DNA from: Corydoras sp. C115
Taxonomy: Eukaryota; Chordata; Actinopteri; Siluriformes; Callichthyidae
Direction: 5' to 3'
NCBI GenBank assembly: GCA_019802505.1
Contig: JAFMOC010000002.1
Coordinates: 2,535,001-2,599,000 of the forward strand
Length of the DNA: 64,000 nucleotides
Shown here in pieces: positions 22,741-34,915 of this stretch. Position 1 is the stretch's first letter; every line of letters starts with the position of its first letter. The notes beneath the pieces were generated by a model. The model was not told the DNA's origin. It made no database searches and was given only the letters and a program-made list of their open reading frames with translations. Both the position numbers and the translations under genes were made by a program.

Positions 22741-22793
22741 GAAAAAAAAAGGTTGGGGTGATGTGGGGGTTGCTGCATGAGTAAAATTGGAAG

Positions 22794-22817
22794 TTTTTTT
22801 TTTTTTTTTTTTTTTTT
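22794..22817. repeat. Poly-T tract
   Basis: An uninterrupted run of 24 T, followed nearby by an A-rich tract. It produces a poly-Lys artefact on the minus strand. Confidence 0.95.
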
Positions 22818-24516
22818 GTTGCTGTAAAAAAATAACAACAGTTACATATAAAAAAAAAATAATAACAAAAGACATTTAGGTAAGTACAATGTACTGGATG
22901 AGGACTTTGAAAGGACATGAATAAAGCAAGCAATTCCTTTGCCACCAGCGGTACTATTAACTTGCCATCTCTAGCTAGGATAGCCATTAAAAAGGAAGAA
23001 CTATATAAAGGACTCTTTTAAAAGTTCTTCCATGTGTGTGAGAAAGAAGGCCACTCCAAACTCTCCAAGCAGTTGGCTGTAGATGACCAAGGAGAGCTCT
23101 GCCAAAAGAAATCCTTCTGTTCAAAACCAACCATTGATTGCACAAAAGGTCCTCATGGGGAGGTACCTTCCCTATTTACTGCATTTATAATGTGCACAAA
23201 ATGATTGGGACATGCATAAGGGGGCATTCTCAAGCCCCAGCTACTTAACAACAAACCTTCTTCCACTTTCCATGGAAGCTTGTCTTCAAGGTCAGGTGGG
23301 CCTGAATAGGTCTTCTCAAAGTTGGTGGTGCTGATTCAATACAGGCGGCACTATCACTTTCTCAGCCATGCACTGTTTTTCTTCATCCCCAACATGGGCC
23401 ACATCCTCCCATTCATGCATTCACCAACAATGGTGCAAGAAGGACCCACAAAAGGTGGAGAAATTGTAAACGATAAAAGAAAAGGGCAGAAAAGAGCAAA
23501 AGTGTTGATGGAGTGCTAGTGAAGAGTTTCTCATCAGGGTGTGTGTGGTTCTAGTCCCTGCATATTGATAGCCATAGATTCCAAGAAAACATGTATTGAG
23601 ACAGGAAGTGTAATTTTTAACAGGTATTTTTGTTTTCAAAAGGTCTTTGAGTTAACCCTTCCCAACATCATTAAGGGCATACCCCATGCCACGCAGGCTG
23701 GCAAATTATGCATAAACCGTGCTATTTTAGGACAAGTAGCCCAGCAAAATAAATCGATATGTGTCAAAAGCCAAGACACAGAGCCGATGAAGCTGAAGCT
23801 TCTTTATTATCTAGGTCACAATATGTGGAACAATTTCAACAGATGGGCGAGAGTGAAGTCCCCAGGCGAACAGAAGTTTCTGTCTTCTTTCCTTCCTTCC
23901 ACTTTTTTTCTGTTTTCTCTTTCTCTGGATCTTTTCAGAGTTAAAGCATGCTCTCTATTTTTTTTCCAGCCAAAGATTAAACCACATTCAGGAATTCCAC
24001 ACCTATTAACACAAGAGAAGCCAACTAGGTCACAAGTCTACATGCCTGCTTTTTTATTGATTTATTAATGCAATAGAGATAATAAAATAGCAAAAAAAAA
24101 CAATGTATAGAGCTGCAGGGAGCCTTATTACTATTAATTCATGCAGTTATCAAAGAAGAATGACTCATAGAGTGTATGAACAAAACAATATATCTTCTAC
24201 AATATGAATTGGACACGAATGCAGGGGATATTCAGGACCATGAGTACGGTAACTCTGTTTTGATAACATACGCACAGATAATTAAAGTTTGTAGTAGTTT
24301 AAGTGTGAGTCTTGTGTAGTTTAAGACTCACATGGGACATCTGATTTGTAAAAGTGTTAGAATTTGTTCTATTTTGTGAGAATGTAATAAGGTAATGATG
24401 CACATGCTTATTCAGTGAAATGCCATCCATGTTGTACTTATTACTCTACATACACCTTGTTTGTATTTTTACTGGTTACCAAGTTGCTTACATTTTTTAC
24501 ATATGCTATAATTACT
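22818..24516. other. Unique non-coding DNA
   Basis: 23100-24040 has balanced composition and some pyrimidine-rich tracts ending in AG (near 23940 and 23970). No open frame with a domain follows them. Confidence 0.35.
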
Positions 24517-24891
24517 ATGAACTAGCAGCACGGTGGCTTAGTGGTTAGCATGTTCGGCTCTCAGCACTAGGGATTCCCGGTTCGAATCCCTATCTGGGTG
24601 GAGTTTCCATGTTCTCCCAGTGTCTGCGTGGGTTTCCTCCGGGTTCTTCAGTTTCCTCCCACAGTCCAAAAACATGGATCAAGTCAATTGAGTTCTCCAA
24701 ATTGCCCCATATAGAGTGTGTATGTGTGCATGTCTGTGTGAGTGAGTGTGTGCCCAGCGATAGATTGGCGCTCTGTCCTGGGTATATCTGCCCAGCGCCC
24801 GAAACGTTCTCCCCTGGATGGGCATGGGGAACCCCACCGCGACCCTAATAGATAAAGCGGAAGATAATGAATGAATGAATGTTAATGAACT
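24517..24891 (+). mobile_element. tRNA-derived SINE, full-length
   Basis: Head 'agcagcacggtggcttagtgg', B-box ggttcgaatcc near 24580, full body and TGAA tail. A 7-bp repeat, atgaact, at 24517-24523 and 24885-24891 may be the target duplication; it is short, so tentative. The copy has a small insertion in the 'ggtttcctccgg' region that repeats part of itself. Confidence 0.9.
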
Positions 24892-25540
24892 TGATGACTG
24901 ATAACAAACATTGATGCCACAGAATGATGATGATGATTGATGATGACTTATTGAATAAAGGGGCCTTAAAATTTAAAATTAGACTTAGAGAAAAAGTTTA
25001 AAATCGGTATGACATGGAACAATTTTGCAAAAATTAACTTGAAAATATGCACCTCTGAATTGTATGTTTTTTGACATCAATCTTGTTTAACGTGAAATGA
25101 AGTGATTGGCAAACCTAAGGCCAATACACATCACTCAGTTGCACAAACTGAAACACAAACAAAATAGAAATAAATTCAGAAATATGAGACTTTGTTAACA
25201 ATATGAACCTCACTGAAATATTATTATTATTTGGATCTTGCCAAATAAACCCAGGCTAATCTCATTACATACTTTCAATAATATATTTTAAATGAATTAT
25301 GACTTTGTTGTTATTAAGTCCACAGGTTGAAACAATGTTTATGTATGGAAGTGTGAGAGAGTTCCCTCACAATTCCCTGTGGGACCAACCAAACCCAGTG
25401 ACAGGGATCCAGATAAAACCCTCTTGAACCCTCAAAGGCTTTTTTTTTAAACAGCAAGTAAAGAATGAACTATAATGCTCTTTTGGGACGATTGGATGTA
25501 AAAAGTCCTAAAAGCATACAGAGGACAGAGGAATGTGAAG
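24892..25540. other. AT-rich unique DNA
   Basis: Nothing recognised. Confidence 0.45.
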
Positions 25541-25630
25541 TGTGTGTGTGTGTGTGTGTGTTTGTGTGTCTGTGTGGGTGTGTGTGTGCGTGCATGTGTG
25601 CGCTTGTGTGCTTGTCTGTGTGTCTGTGTC
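25541..25630. repeat. Interrupted (TG)n microsatellite
   Basis: TG units with C and CG interruptions. Alternating purine-pyrimidine sequence of this kind can adopt Z-DNA. Confidence 0.93.
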
Positions 25631-25914
25631 AGTTTGTGAATCACGATTAAATATTCCACCTGTTTACACTTTTGCTCTTGCACTTGCTTTTCCAAAAGGC
25701 CTTTTTAAAACCTTTCAGGGCAACTGGTCTGCTATCATCCAAAACACACAGATGCTTAATATGCCCATAAGTATATGGATATTTGTTAAATAATACACTT
25801 TAAATTGTATTCAAAGTCCCAATAAATAGTAAAATGCAAAAAAAAAAAAAGTGTGTGTATAGTTTCAAGTGTTCGAACCAAATCTTACTCCATATAATGT
25901 AAAGAACAGAGTTG
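25631..25914. other. AT-rich unique DNA
   Basis: Nothing recognised apart from a short A run near 25840. Confidence 0.45.
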
Positions 25915-25941
25915 TTGTGTGTGTGTGTGTATATATATACA

Positions 25942-25988
<47 letters not shown>

Positions 25989-26005
25989 AACACACAAACG
26001 CACAC
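25915..26005. repeat. Compound (TG)n(TA)n(CA)n array
   Basis: TG, then TA, then CA units. The order makes the array partly self-complementary. Confidence 0.93.
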
Positions 26006-26329
26006 ATATTCCTTTATTTCACCTTGTTATTCAATCCATTAGTGCTGTTCACTGGTCTTTTGCAACTGATGAGTGATGTGTGTTGACCTTGAGTTTGTCA
26101 ATCACTTTAACTCACATCGAACAGGTTTGGGTCAAGACTATCATGGGTCAGGTGTACATTTTCCAATAATATTCAATTTTCTGTTTTAGATTTAATTTAG
26201 TGTATTTTTTTTATAGGTGCTGAAAAAGCTATATATAAAAATGACAGATGTATGGGTCATGTATGGGTCATACAGAAGTGTACAGCCTTATTTTTTATGT
26301 TAAACTAATAAGTGAAATATTGCATCATA

Positions 26330-26540
26330 TTTGTCTGTAGGGTAGCCCAGGTGTTGGGCTTTCAATATGAATGTGGTGGTTCAAATCCCAGGTCCACAAA
26401 TGTTACCAAAGTCTTAATCCTTATTACTCCAGAGATGCTGTATGACACCTTGTGTTTTGACCCCAACCATGAAGTTGGGATACTTGTAAGTTGCTTGGGG
26501 TAAAAGTGTCTGATAGATGACCTAAAATAAATTAATACAG
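26330..26540 (+). mobile_element. Old SINE of a second family with L2-like tail
   Basis: The head 'ggtggttcaaatcccaggtcc' resembles a decayed B-box. The body blocks 'ttattactccagagatgctgt' and 'ttttgaccccaaccatgaagt' and the tail 'gtaaaagtgtctgatagatgac' parallel a fish SINE whose 3' end is the L2-type hairpin and 'gcgtctgctaaatgac'. The copy at 41920 shares the same order. Confidence 0.5.
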
Positions 26541-26759
26541 TCTTTTCTCCCCATGTTCCATTCATCTAGTTCAACTCATGTTTGTCACGTGATTATTTTT
26601 TGCCTGTTCCTATTTATTGATTTATTGTGATTAATTAAATGCATGGAAAATTTTGAACACAGCTTAGGTCCATTCTACAGCATTGTTCTAAGTCTAAAAT
26701 CCCCAAATCTTACCAGGTTTACCATTAATTTACAGTTATTTTCCCATTTACCCAACCAT

Positions 26760-27250
26760 GGGTTCTTACGTCATATTGCCAGCTGAGGGAGAGTCATCGC
26801 TCTAAATGATTCCAGTCCTCCAGAGTCTAATGTCCTGTGGCAAAGTGCTTTTCACCACTCCTCTTGACATTCTGCCAATGGGTTCTTAATGGCCAGCACT
26901 AAACTCCTAATTATGTAAATGTTTTGTCTACATGTGTAAATGAAATAGCTCAAGTCATTCATTGCAAGGGTAGCCCTTATGTTTCTGGCAACATTTTGGG
27001 GGTCTGCTTTCTTAAATAGTGTTTGTGGACAGACAGAACTGCAAAAGAATAGACAAATGTACAGATCTTTGTGTGCAAATTTCCCACCGTGGTTTCTGCA
27101 GCTCCTTAGCAGTTAATTAAGGAGGCAGAGGGGCCAGCAGGGGAGGGTGGCTCCTCTAACGAGCATTCTGCCCTGTGTGAATGAGGGGTTTGTCCTAAAC
27201 TGAGTGGCAAGAGGCCAAACAATGTCAAAAGCAATTAGTGGTGGCACTGG
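26760..27250. other. Candidate conserved non-coding block
   Basis: Balanced unique sequence with ATTA-type cores (actcctaattatgtaaatg near 26906; gcagttaattaaggagg near 27109) and a GC-rich centre. No exon or repeat is seen. Confidence 0.25.
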
Positions 27251-28179
27251 ACAGTCAGTGAACAAGCAAAGGCTACCACACACACACACAAACTAACATG
27301 TGCACACACAATGGGCAGAAAAGGAAGACGTGATTCAGTGTGGTAACAAGGGTCCAGAAGTATAAAGGTGCAGTAGAGACAAGCTTCCAAATGCACCTGC
27401 ATTTGTGAATACTGTGTGAGATTGGAGAAAAATAGTATTATTAATATGAACTAGAAAAAAATTGCTTTATTGTGCTTTATGGTTAATTTCTTTAATATAA
27501 AATGCATATCTACATATGAGAGTTTAGCAGAGGAATGTAAATGAAAATTCCCAACTATTGGTATGTGTGTATGTGAATGCATGTTTCATCAAGAGCTTAT
27601 AAGTTCATGTTTTAATTATCACATTTGCTCAAATTTTACACACACACACACACATACACACTTGTACACACATACACACATGGCAACATGTAACATTGTA
27701 ATCCATAATTTCACACATAAGGCCACACACACATACACTTGTCACATCTAGGTTTTTAATCTAATTGACATGCAACTGTTGATTTACAGTAGAATTTTTT
27801 AAAACTACACTTGGCTACTCTACACCCACCTAACCTCCTATATGGACCTCCAGATAGACTACCCACCTGTCAGAGTTCCTACATCTCTGTAACCTGCTCT
27901 GTTCAAAGATGCTGCTTCTGATGTGCCTGCATCTGCCCGGTATAATGACTTTCTTAACTCATTCTGCTGCCACTAAATTCTTCCACTATTCTAGAAATCT
28001 TTTTTACAAGACTTTGTAAAAAAATCACTTTTGAGCTCAAACCTTTGGGGTGGATGAAGTAATCTACAACATTTAAGTGTTTTCAAAATCTGGCCTCCTT
28101 CCTTTGCACTCAGCTAATCACACCAAGTCCTAATAATAATTTATATTTTATTCATTTTTGTATTTTATTTATTTTGTAT
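27251..28179. other. Unique DNA with short CA tracts
   Basis: CA-rich patches near 27278 and 27637-27690. No gene recognised. Confidence 0.4.
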
Positions 28180-28285
28180 ATATGTGTATGTTTATTTCTT
28201 TCCTAGTTTTGCTTCTGAATGCTGCTCTAACAAGGAAAATTTCTTCCTGTGGGATAATAAAAAGCCAATCTAATCATAATAATAC
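28180..28285 (+). mobile_element. Old LINE 3' end
   Basis: 'tgctgctctaacaaggaaaattt' type sequence followed by 'cctgtgggataataaaaagcc' and an AAT-rich end matches the common fish layout '...aatttccc..gggatcaataaagt' at LINE 3' termini. The sequence at 43838 looks like the same type on the other strand. The family is not certain. Confidence 0.4.
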
Positions 28286-28559
28286 TAACTTTGTACACAG
28301 GCACAGGGGTCATTCTGAAGCAGAAAGGCCATTTCCCAAAGTGTTCTTCTGTTAAAATTATTTAATTGCCCAAAGCGTCTAATCTGGATCCTTAGGGGAG
28401 TCAATAAACGCCTCTACATCTATTATCTTTTTACAACCTCCAATAAGCGACCGATCACACATAAATTAATGTTTATACCTTTTAAAAGGAAACATCATGA
28501 CAAACCCAATCAAAACCGTGCTGAAAAGTATTTAGTACTTATGAAATTATTCTCATTGT

Positions 28560-28760
28560 CATTCATGTTAAACCAACTAAAGCATATCTGTGTTTAGGGT
28601 TTTGCCAAGTGCCTTTGGCACTTGGGCTGGTGCATCAAGTGTCACTTTTCAGTGCTAGTTTAAGAAGCTCTTTAATCATTAGCTGGAATATATGTTATTT
28701 AGTTTGGACTGGCTGTGAGAAGCCCCAGAACTATGATGCCTTATGTAATTTCTCAGAACA
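28560..28760. other. Candidate regulatory block with inverted CAAGTG sites
   Basis: A perfect palindrome with 9-bp arms and a 3-base centre lies at 28605-28625 and contains CAAGTG (28606-28611) and CACTTG (28619-28624). A third CAAGTG is at 28636-28641, followed by CACTT. CAAGTG is both an E-box and an NKX2-type site. A binding role is inference. Confidence 0.3.
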
Positions 28761-29029
28761 TCAGAGCATATGAGAAATGCAGAATGCCTTGCCATTGACA
28801 TTGCCGCGCTGAATCCACCCTCTTTTGCAGTACTTCCTGAAATTCACTTTTGCTTATTCTCTTTGAAGGAAGAAATGCTACAAAGTAAAATAAACGTCTC
28901 CCATCTGTAAGGGCCCACACCTTCCTCTCTCTCTCACTCACCTTTTCTTGTGTTAGCATCTGACTCATAAATCCATTAAACGATCCCTTTTTACTCAGCC
29001 ACCGAAATAGAGGGAGCGAGCGAGAGAGA

Positions 29030-29502
29030 AAGAGAGGAGCATGGCATCTTCCTGTCTGATCAATCATGGCTCAGTGAGTGTAATCTTCCTGAGGCAGGCC
29101 AGAAGGAGTGATCAGTGACAGAAGAGACGCGCACCGACACCAGCCGCCTTTACCGGGAGGACAGGGGGTGGGGTAATCAAAGAGAGATTGAGAGAGGCCT
29201 GAAAATTGCCATGCAGATTTAGAGCCCATAAAGACAGAGGCAGCTTTTTTATCCTCTACCCTTCTATTTTCCCCCCACTCTTTATTCTCCCCCACTCCCT
29301 ACCCCCCTCTCTCTTGGCCACTAATTGGAGGCAGGTAGCCACAGACGAAGGCCCAGGTTGCGGTAACCTTGGTGGCAGCGCGCCTGCTCTCCTGCATGTG
29401 GCCAGCTATTCATCATGCCGGCAAGAGGGAGGGGGAATATGCAGAGGTGGGAAATGAGCAGTCTGAGACGGGGCCCCAGAAGAGTAACAAATCACCCCTT
29501 AG
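29030..29502. other. GC-rich unique block
   Basis: One of the more GC-rich stretches in the window, with C-rich tracts at 29270-29320 and CpG-bearing sequence near 29350-29400. It lies just upstream of the exon candidate at 29503. Overlapping short frames on both strands are not convincing genes. Confidence 0.25.
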
Positions 29503-29565
29503 TCACCCAGCTCCACCCAGAGGAGCATGCTGATGGAGCTTGCCAAGCTGCAGGCCAAGAATCAG
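29503..29565 (+). CDS. Possible short coding exon, unidentified
   Basis: A 63-bp stretch between an upstream AG (29501-29502) and a donor matching CAG|gtacag (29566). It is open in phase 0 and encodes 21 residues including RSMLMELAKLQAKNQ, whose hydrophobic spacing suggests an amphipathic helix. The acceptor has a weak polypyrimidine tract, and an alternative AG at 29520 would leave a 45-bp exon in the same frame. I do not recognise the protein. A chance open frame in a GC-rich regulatory block is at least as likely. Confidence 0.15.
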
Positions 29566-30073
29566 GTACAGAGGCCTATAGATACAAACATTTCCTCCTA
29601 GAAATAACTGACAATGTTTCATACCCATGATATTTCTCCATAAACTCCATCAACAGTACCACACAGTCATTTATGATTATGTAGACAAACCAAATACTTT
29701 AATTAATGGCCAAATGTAAATTATGGCAGGATTTTTATGCATCTTTACTTTTGTTTCTTCAGTGCCAAATTAATGCTTCTAATTACTTTATTGTACTTTA
29801 TTACTTTATTAATTAGTAGAATTCATGTTCTAATTACTTTACTGTGGCCAGGGTCATATAGGGTGCTGATCATACAGGGTGCTGAAGCCTATCCCAGCTC
29901 TTATATGGCGAAGACAGTGAAACACTCTGTACAGGTTGCGATAATATTGCAATATTATTTTTTTTTAATGATACTAATACTATTACTTCTACAGGATCAT
30001 TTATGACATCCTATTTTAAACTGGTTCCTTAAATTAACAGCTTTCACTGTCTTAGAAATAGTTACAAAAAATG
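29566..30073. other. Unique AT-rich DNA
   Basis: No gene or clear repeat. 'ctgaagcctatcccagctctta' at about 29881 is reminiscent of decayed SINE 3' sequence. Confidence 0.4.
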
Positions 30074-30099
30074 TAAAAAAAAAAAATAAAAAAAAAAAA

Positions 30100-30165
<66 letters not shown>

Positions 30166-30227
30166 TATATATACACAGTATATATACAGTGTGTATATAT
30201 ATATATATATTATATATATATTTTTTT
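30074..30227. repeat. Poly-A and (AT)n compound repeat
   Basis: An A-rich run, then TA units interrupted by cacagta and cagtgtg words, then more TA. Confidence 0.95.
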
Positions 30228-30826
30228 CATATATATGACATAAAAAATGATATGTATGTAAATAAACGATTGTTTTGAAATCTCACAGCCCAGCATACAA
30301 GCCTACACCATGGTCTTAACATGTTATCCATGTACATTCCATCAAGTAAACAGAATGTCGTTAAAACTCAATGTTACCGAGATTAAGTGCTCTATGGTGT
30401 ATTAGTTTCATGCACATGGGAGTATAACAGCAACTAATGACATTTTATATCCTCTATAGTGTGTTTGTGTGCATGTCTGTACAATAGCTGGTGTATTCTT
30501 TCAGAAAATGAAAAATCAAATGAACACCATGAACAAAGTCCCCAATGATATACTGCACAAAACAGCACAAAAGTCACAATTTCAGCACCATGGACAGGTC
30601 CTGTCACAAGCATCAGGGTCAATATTGGAACCTAATAATAGCACAGAATGGAAATCTTACCCAAAAACGTATAGTGTATAGTATTTATAGTGTATAGTAC
30701 TTATAGTGTGTAACTAAAACACCGGAGATGTACTTGACAACATCTTGACTGTAAACCAACTTAATGGCCTCATATTGCTGAGCAACCAGAGTTATTCAGA
30801 CTTAACATATCTTGCTGTAATCTACA
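30228..30826. other. Unique non-coding DNA
   Basis: Nothing recognised. A short 'gtatagt.tttatagtgtatagt' internal duplication lies near 30670-30710. Confidence 0.4.

Positions 30827-30910
<84 letters not shown>
30827..30910. repeat. (TG)n(TA)n microsatellite
   Basis: TG units followed by about 31 TA units. Confidence 0.97.
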
Positions 30911-31691
30911 CCAGGACAGATCTCTAACTCAGGGGAGAGTGAGAGAGTAAAATCATGTTACTGTGAGTCTAACCTGTGTATAAATATACGCTGAAAACTA
31001 GACCCTCACTGTGCACATCTGCCACACACCTTCCCCAACACCATGCCACCTTCAGCACAACCACCTGGCGCGTTTTCCACTTGCTCTCACCTGCATGCAT
31101 TACCACCTCTGGGGTATAACTTGCCACTTTTGTCCAATATTTGCATTCACACTACGTGCTGGATCACATGATCTATTTAGGTACAGAGTCCTAGGTCTAA
31201 TTATATATTTAGACATTTAAAATAAAATCAAACAATTTGTAAAACTTCAAAATGTTAGCACATAAGCATGCACAAATAAAACTTAAAAGTTGCTTTGAAA
31301 TGTTGTGGTAAATATATTTGAAAAGTTATGGTAAATATAAATTGTTTATAAATATATTCGGATAAATGCCTTATGTAAATTATATACGAACATACAGATG
31401 TAACTAACATCATATGTATGTCTACACACACTTTATTTATTGTGTGTAGACATACAAAATTGCGCAAATTCATTGGGTACCTCCTTAATTTTACATTTAG
31501 TGTCATTTAAATCAACTCCACTCACGATGTAGGTGCACTTTGTACAATTTATGTTTTGTGTTTGTTTACAAACATTGTTCTGATTATTCTTATAGTCAGT
31601 ACTTTTATAGATGATATATATGGTGGTGCATCATAACAATTAAGTGTATGGTAACAACAAACTGGTAGAGCAACAGCATACAGCTTATATA
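30911..31691. other. Unique non-coding DNA
   Basis: No gene or known repeat. Confidence 0.4.
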
Positions 31692-31773
31692 GGGACCCCT
31701 GCTGGTCATTGCAACCAAGTCAGAGATTTGGGATATGGAGAGTAGAATGCTGCTCCTCCATGCACACCCTCTT
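31692..31773 (+). repeat. Direct repeat copy 1, unclassified
   Basis: 'gggacccctgctggtcattg' and 'gggatatggagagtagaatg' plus the following bases recur in the same order at 32559-32640 with about one mismatch in ten. The two copies are about 0.87 kb apart in direct orientation. Confidence 0.7.
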
Positions 31774-31966
31774 TGTGTATCATAAAGCAGAAACCTGATT
31801 TATGTTAAAAAAAAAAAAACTACTGCACAAACCAGACACTCATACTACTGCTTAAGAATAATTTAACTTTTGCTGATGGATGCTGGAGAACTAGAAGGCT
31901 GCTTTATTCAAACATTATTTCACAAGGCCATACTGTAATGCCTTGAGGAAATTACAATGCAACTAT

Positions 31967-32008
<42 letters not shown>

Positions 32009-32382
32009 TGTGTGTATGTTTGCGAACAAGATTTAAACATACTATACTATTTTTTTTGCCCTGGGCAATCAGTCACTCACAGCACATCTACATACAGGCT
32101 GATGAGCACCTCTGTGGGCTTTGTCACATGACTGCTCTGGTCTTGTGACTTTACTGATTTAGGATTGCATGTCACATCATGTTGCCATTTATGGTGGGAG
32201 GCATGGGCGGATTAAAAGTGGACTCCCAAAAACACAGCCAGCAAAGAAACCTGAAATGGTAGTCATTTGTAGTGTACCTAAAAAATGGCCAGTCAATGTT
32301 TATATAAAATCAACATATTGGGATTTTTTTTCTTTTGTGGTAAAATTTCCCCCTGCTGTGACTCGTCTGATTGCCGCTGACT

Positions 32383-32386
<4 letters not shown>
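31774..32386. other. DNA between direct repeats, with (CT)n
   Basis: (CT)n at 31972-32005 running into TG units. No coding domain is seen in the interval, so an LTR-element reading is not supported. Confidence 0.4.

Positions 32387-32453
<67 letters not shown>
32387..32453. repeat. (AT)n microsatellite
   Basis: About 33 uninterrupted TA units. Confidence 0.97.
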
Positions 32454-32455
<2 letters not shown>

Positions 32456-32558
32456 TACCTTAACAAAATGCAAAAATGGCCAGTTTTCACCAACCAAACC
32501 ATTTACAGACAGGAAGGGAAAGTACTTCTGGTTGGGCTCTTTCTTCCACCTTGAACAG

Positions 32559-32640
32559 TGACCTCTACTGGTTACTGTGCCCACATCATTGAATAGGGAT
32601 ATGGAGAGTAGAATGCTGCTCTTCTATGCACACCCCTTCA
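32559..32640 (+). repeat. Direct repeat copy 2, unclassified
   Basis: Partner of 31692-31773; the segment 'atatggagagtagaatgctg' is identical in both copies. Confidence 0.7.
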
Positions 32641-34159
32641 TGTAAAGTATTGGCTAGGCAGCACTGTCTCTGGACAACAGTAAAGACAAGCTTTGGTGGT
32701 GCGGCTGATTTATAGACTTGGAAACAGCAAAAATTTCATTTCTAGCTGTTTCTTCTGTGTTACGAATCAACCGCAAACACCAGAGTCCCAAGTTCTGAAT
32801 AAATGGGTTTTTAATGCAGGAAACACCATGGAAAAATGATCGGACTGAGTTTACAAGTAAACACGTTTACAAGTAAACACAGCTAATAGACGTAAGCAAA
32901 TGAAACAAGCAATGATTAACCAATTAGCAAACTGATACACTGACACAGACTGACACAGAAATACAAATCCAATCAGATGCAAGATTCCTGTGCCTCTGAC
33001 ATTCTGCAGCTTCCTTACGTGTACATGTCTATTGGTTCAAAATGGAAATGCTCACTTACTAATGCTCACTTATTTAGTGCTTACTAAATAACTGGCAGGA
33101 GAAAAAATGGCCTTTGGTAGGAATGTGTTTTTTCGTGTGTGCCCTACAAAGAACTGGCAAAATGCCCTGGATTGTTCCTCTCACTGTATTAGTGCTGTGG
33201 TGGCTAGAGCACCTCCCATGATTTTAATCAGCAGAAACAGTTTAAAAAGTGAAAATGAGTTTGGAAATTTCTTCACTTGCTGTTTTATAATGAGCTAGTA
33301 TGCATGAATAATATAGACTAAATGTATAGAATGAAGTAGGTACATCATATCTATATCATCATACTGAGGTTTTTTTTTTTCAGAATCAAAAGAAAAAGGG
33401 CAATTTTATACATAATGCAATCTCTTTAATATATCATTTTTAAACATTCACTTATTATTTTTCACCGACACTACCAAAGCAACCTTTTGGGGGCAAATCA
33501 GTATTTTGATTAAAAAATGGTGCGTGTGTGTGCATGTGCGTGTGTGTGGGTTGAAGGGTGTGGAATTTCTTAAGCATTGCACAAGATTGGCCATAACACC
33601 TCTAAATGCGCACACACACACACAAGTGCTGATGTCAGCAGATGTCTGGAGTTGGCTCTAGCTTGATGCTAAATGAAAATCTGGGCTACATAGGCCGATA
33701 GATAAGTCCTGCATATGCAGTAGTGTTGCTCCTCTCTACAGGAGGGATTAAATGCATATGGTTTTCTACAGGCTTCTCTGACTTTTCCTTTTTGCTCCTG
33801 TCAGATCATTCAGATGTTAAAAACAGCTAAAGCTGAAGTCTGGGTCTAATACACAGGCAATGCTCCTCCTAGAGGTGTTCCAAGAATGTAGTTTAGTGAC
33901 AAACCGAGATAGGTTAACTCAGAAGAAGTTGTAAACCTCCCTTAAGAAGAGGCATAACTTTAATAGATTCTTATGATCTGATGAGTTAGGTTTATCACTT
34001 CCCCTGAGTTATCTGGGTTCGTTCCAAAACTATTTAAAAGGAATGAGCGTTTAAGTGAGTCTTGGTCATTAGATATTAGAGTTGGACCTTAAAATCTTTA
34101 CATATATAAAGTAAACTGAAAAATCAATATATAATTGTACAAAATAAACAAAACATTAA
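32641..34159. other. Unique non-coding DNA
   Basis: Includes a tandem duplication of 'gtttacaagtaaacac' near 32850-32880 and short TG/CA patches near 33520-33620. A strong pyrimidine tract ends in AG at about 33805, but the following frame closes after 14 codons. Confidence 0.4.
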
Positions 34160-34209
34160 ATTCATTCATTCATTCATTCATTCATTATCTCCCACTTTAT
34201 CCTCTATTA
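34160..34209 (-). mobile_element. SINE 3' end fragment
   Basis: Only the TGAA tail and the 'ggataaagtgggagataatg' end of the SINE remain, on the minus strand. It is a severely 5'-truncated copy. Confidence 0.75.
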
Positions 34210-34389
34210 ACAATATGTTCATCATTTGTGTCATCATTCCATTTCAATATCCTTTACAATACCCTGTAAAAATTATATTCTGGTAGGAAACAAATATGTC
34301 CAAATAATCATCTGCATTTTGTTTTATTTTTAAGTGATTAGTCATTAATATCAAGTTTACCCATTTTAACATTTAAGCAGATCAAACTT
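34210..34389. other. AT-rich spacer
   Basis: Nothing recognised. Confidence 0.5.
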
Positions 34390-34766
34390 ACCTGCTACAA
34401 TTCATTCATTCATTCATTATCTTCCGCTTTATCCTATATTAGGGTCACGGTGGGGTTCCCCATGCCCATCCAGGGGAGAATGTCTCGGGCGCTGGGCAGA
34501 TAGACCCAGGACAGGGCGCCAATCTATCGCTGGGCACACACTCACTCACACAGACATGCAAGCATACACACTCTGTATGGAGCAATTTGGAGAACTCAAT
34601 TGACTTGATCCATGTTCTTGGACTGTGGGAGGAAACCGGAGATCCCGGAGGGCAGACACGGGGAGAACATGGAAACTCCACCCAGATGGGGATTCGAACC
34701 GGGAATCCTTAGTGCTGAGAGGTGAACGTGCTAACCACTAAGCCACCATGCCGCACCTGCCACAAT
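34390..34766 (-). mobile_element. tRNA-derived SINE with near-perfect target duplication
   Basis: A full-length minus-strand copy with both promoter boxes. The flanks acctgctacaat (34390-34401) and acctgccacaat (34755-34766) are a 12-bp duplication with one mismatch, which suggests modest age. Confidence 0.92.
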
Positions 34767-34915
34767 ATTTTTTTATAATATTTTGCCACTCTAGAACAGG
34801 GAGAGAACATGCAACAAAATGACCTTGTCTGCTATGTCTATAAATAAAGTTTCAGTAAGACACTGCCATAAAACATAAAACACTGCCAATAATTTGCTGG
34901 TTTTTAATGTATGAC

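Noticed and set aside
22556..22987. 143-codon minus-strand frame
   Set aside because: It is held open by a poly-T tract giving poly-Lys and has no domain.
23541..24068. 175-codon plus-strand frame
   Set aside because: No recognisable domain, composition shifts within the frame through pyrimidine-rich tracts, and a second frame overlaps it. Chance is the simplest reading.
31692..32640. LTR retrotransposon
   Set aside because: The direct repeats are short, there is no TG...CA terminus that I can place, and no gag, protease or reverse transcriptase motif lies between them.
33780..33850. Exon after the strong acceptor near 33805
   Set aside because: The frame following the acceptor closes after 14 codons and no donor is evident. 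Pyrimidine tracts ending in AG are common by chance here.
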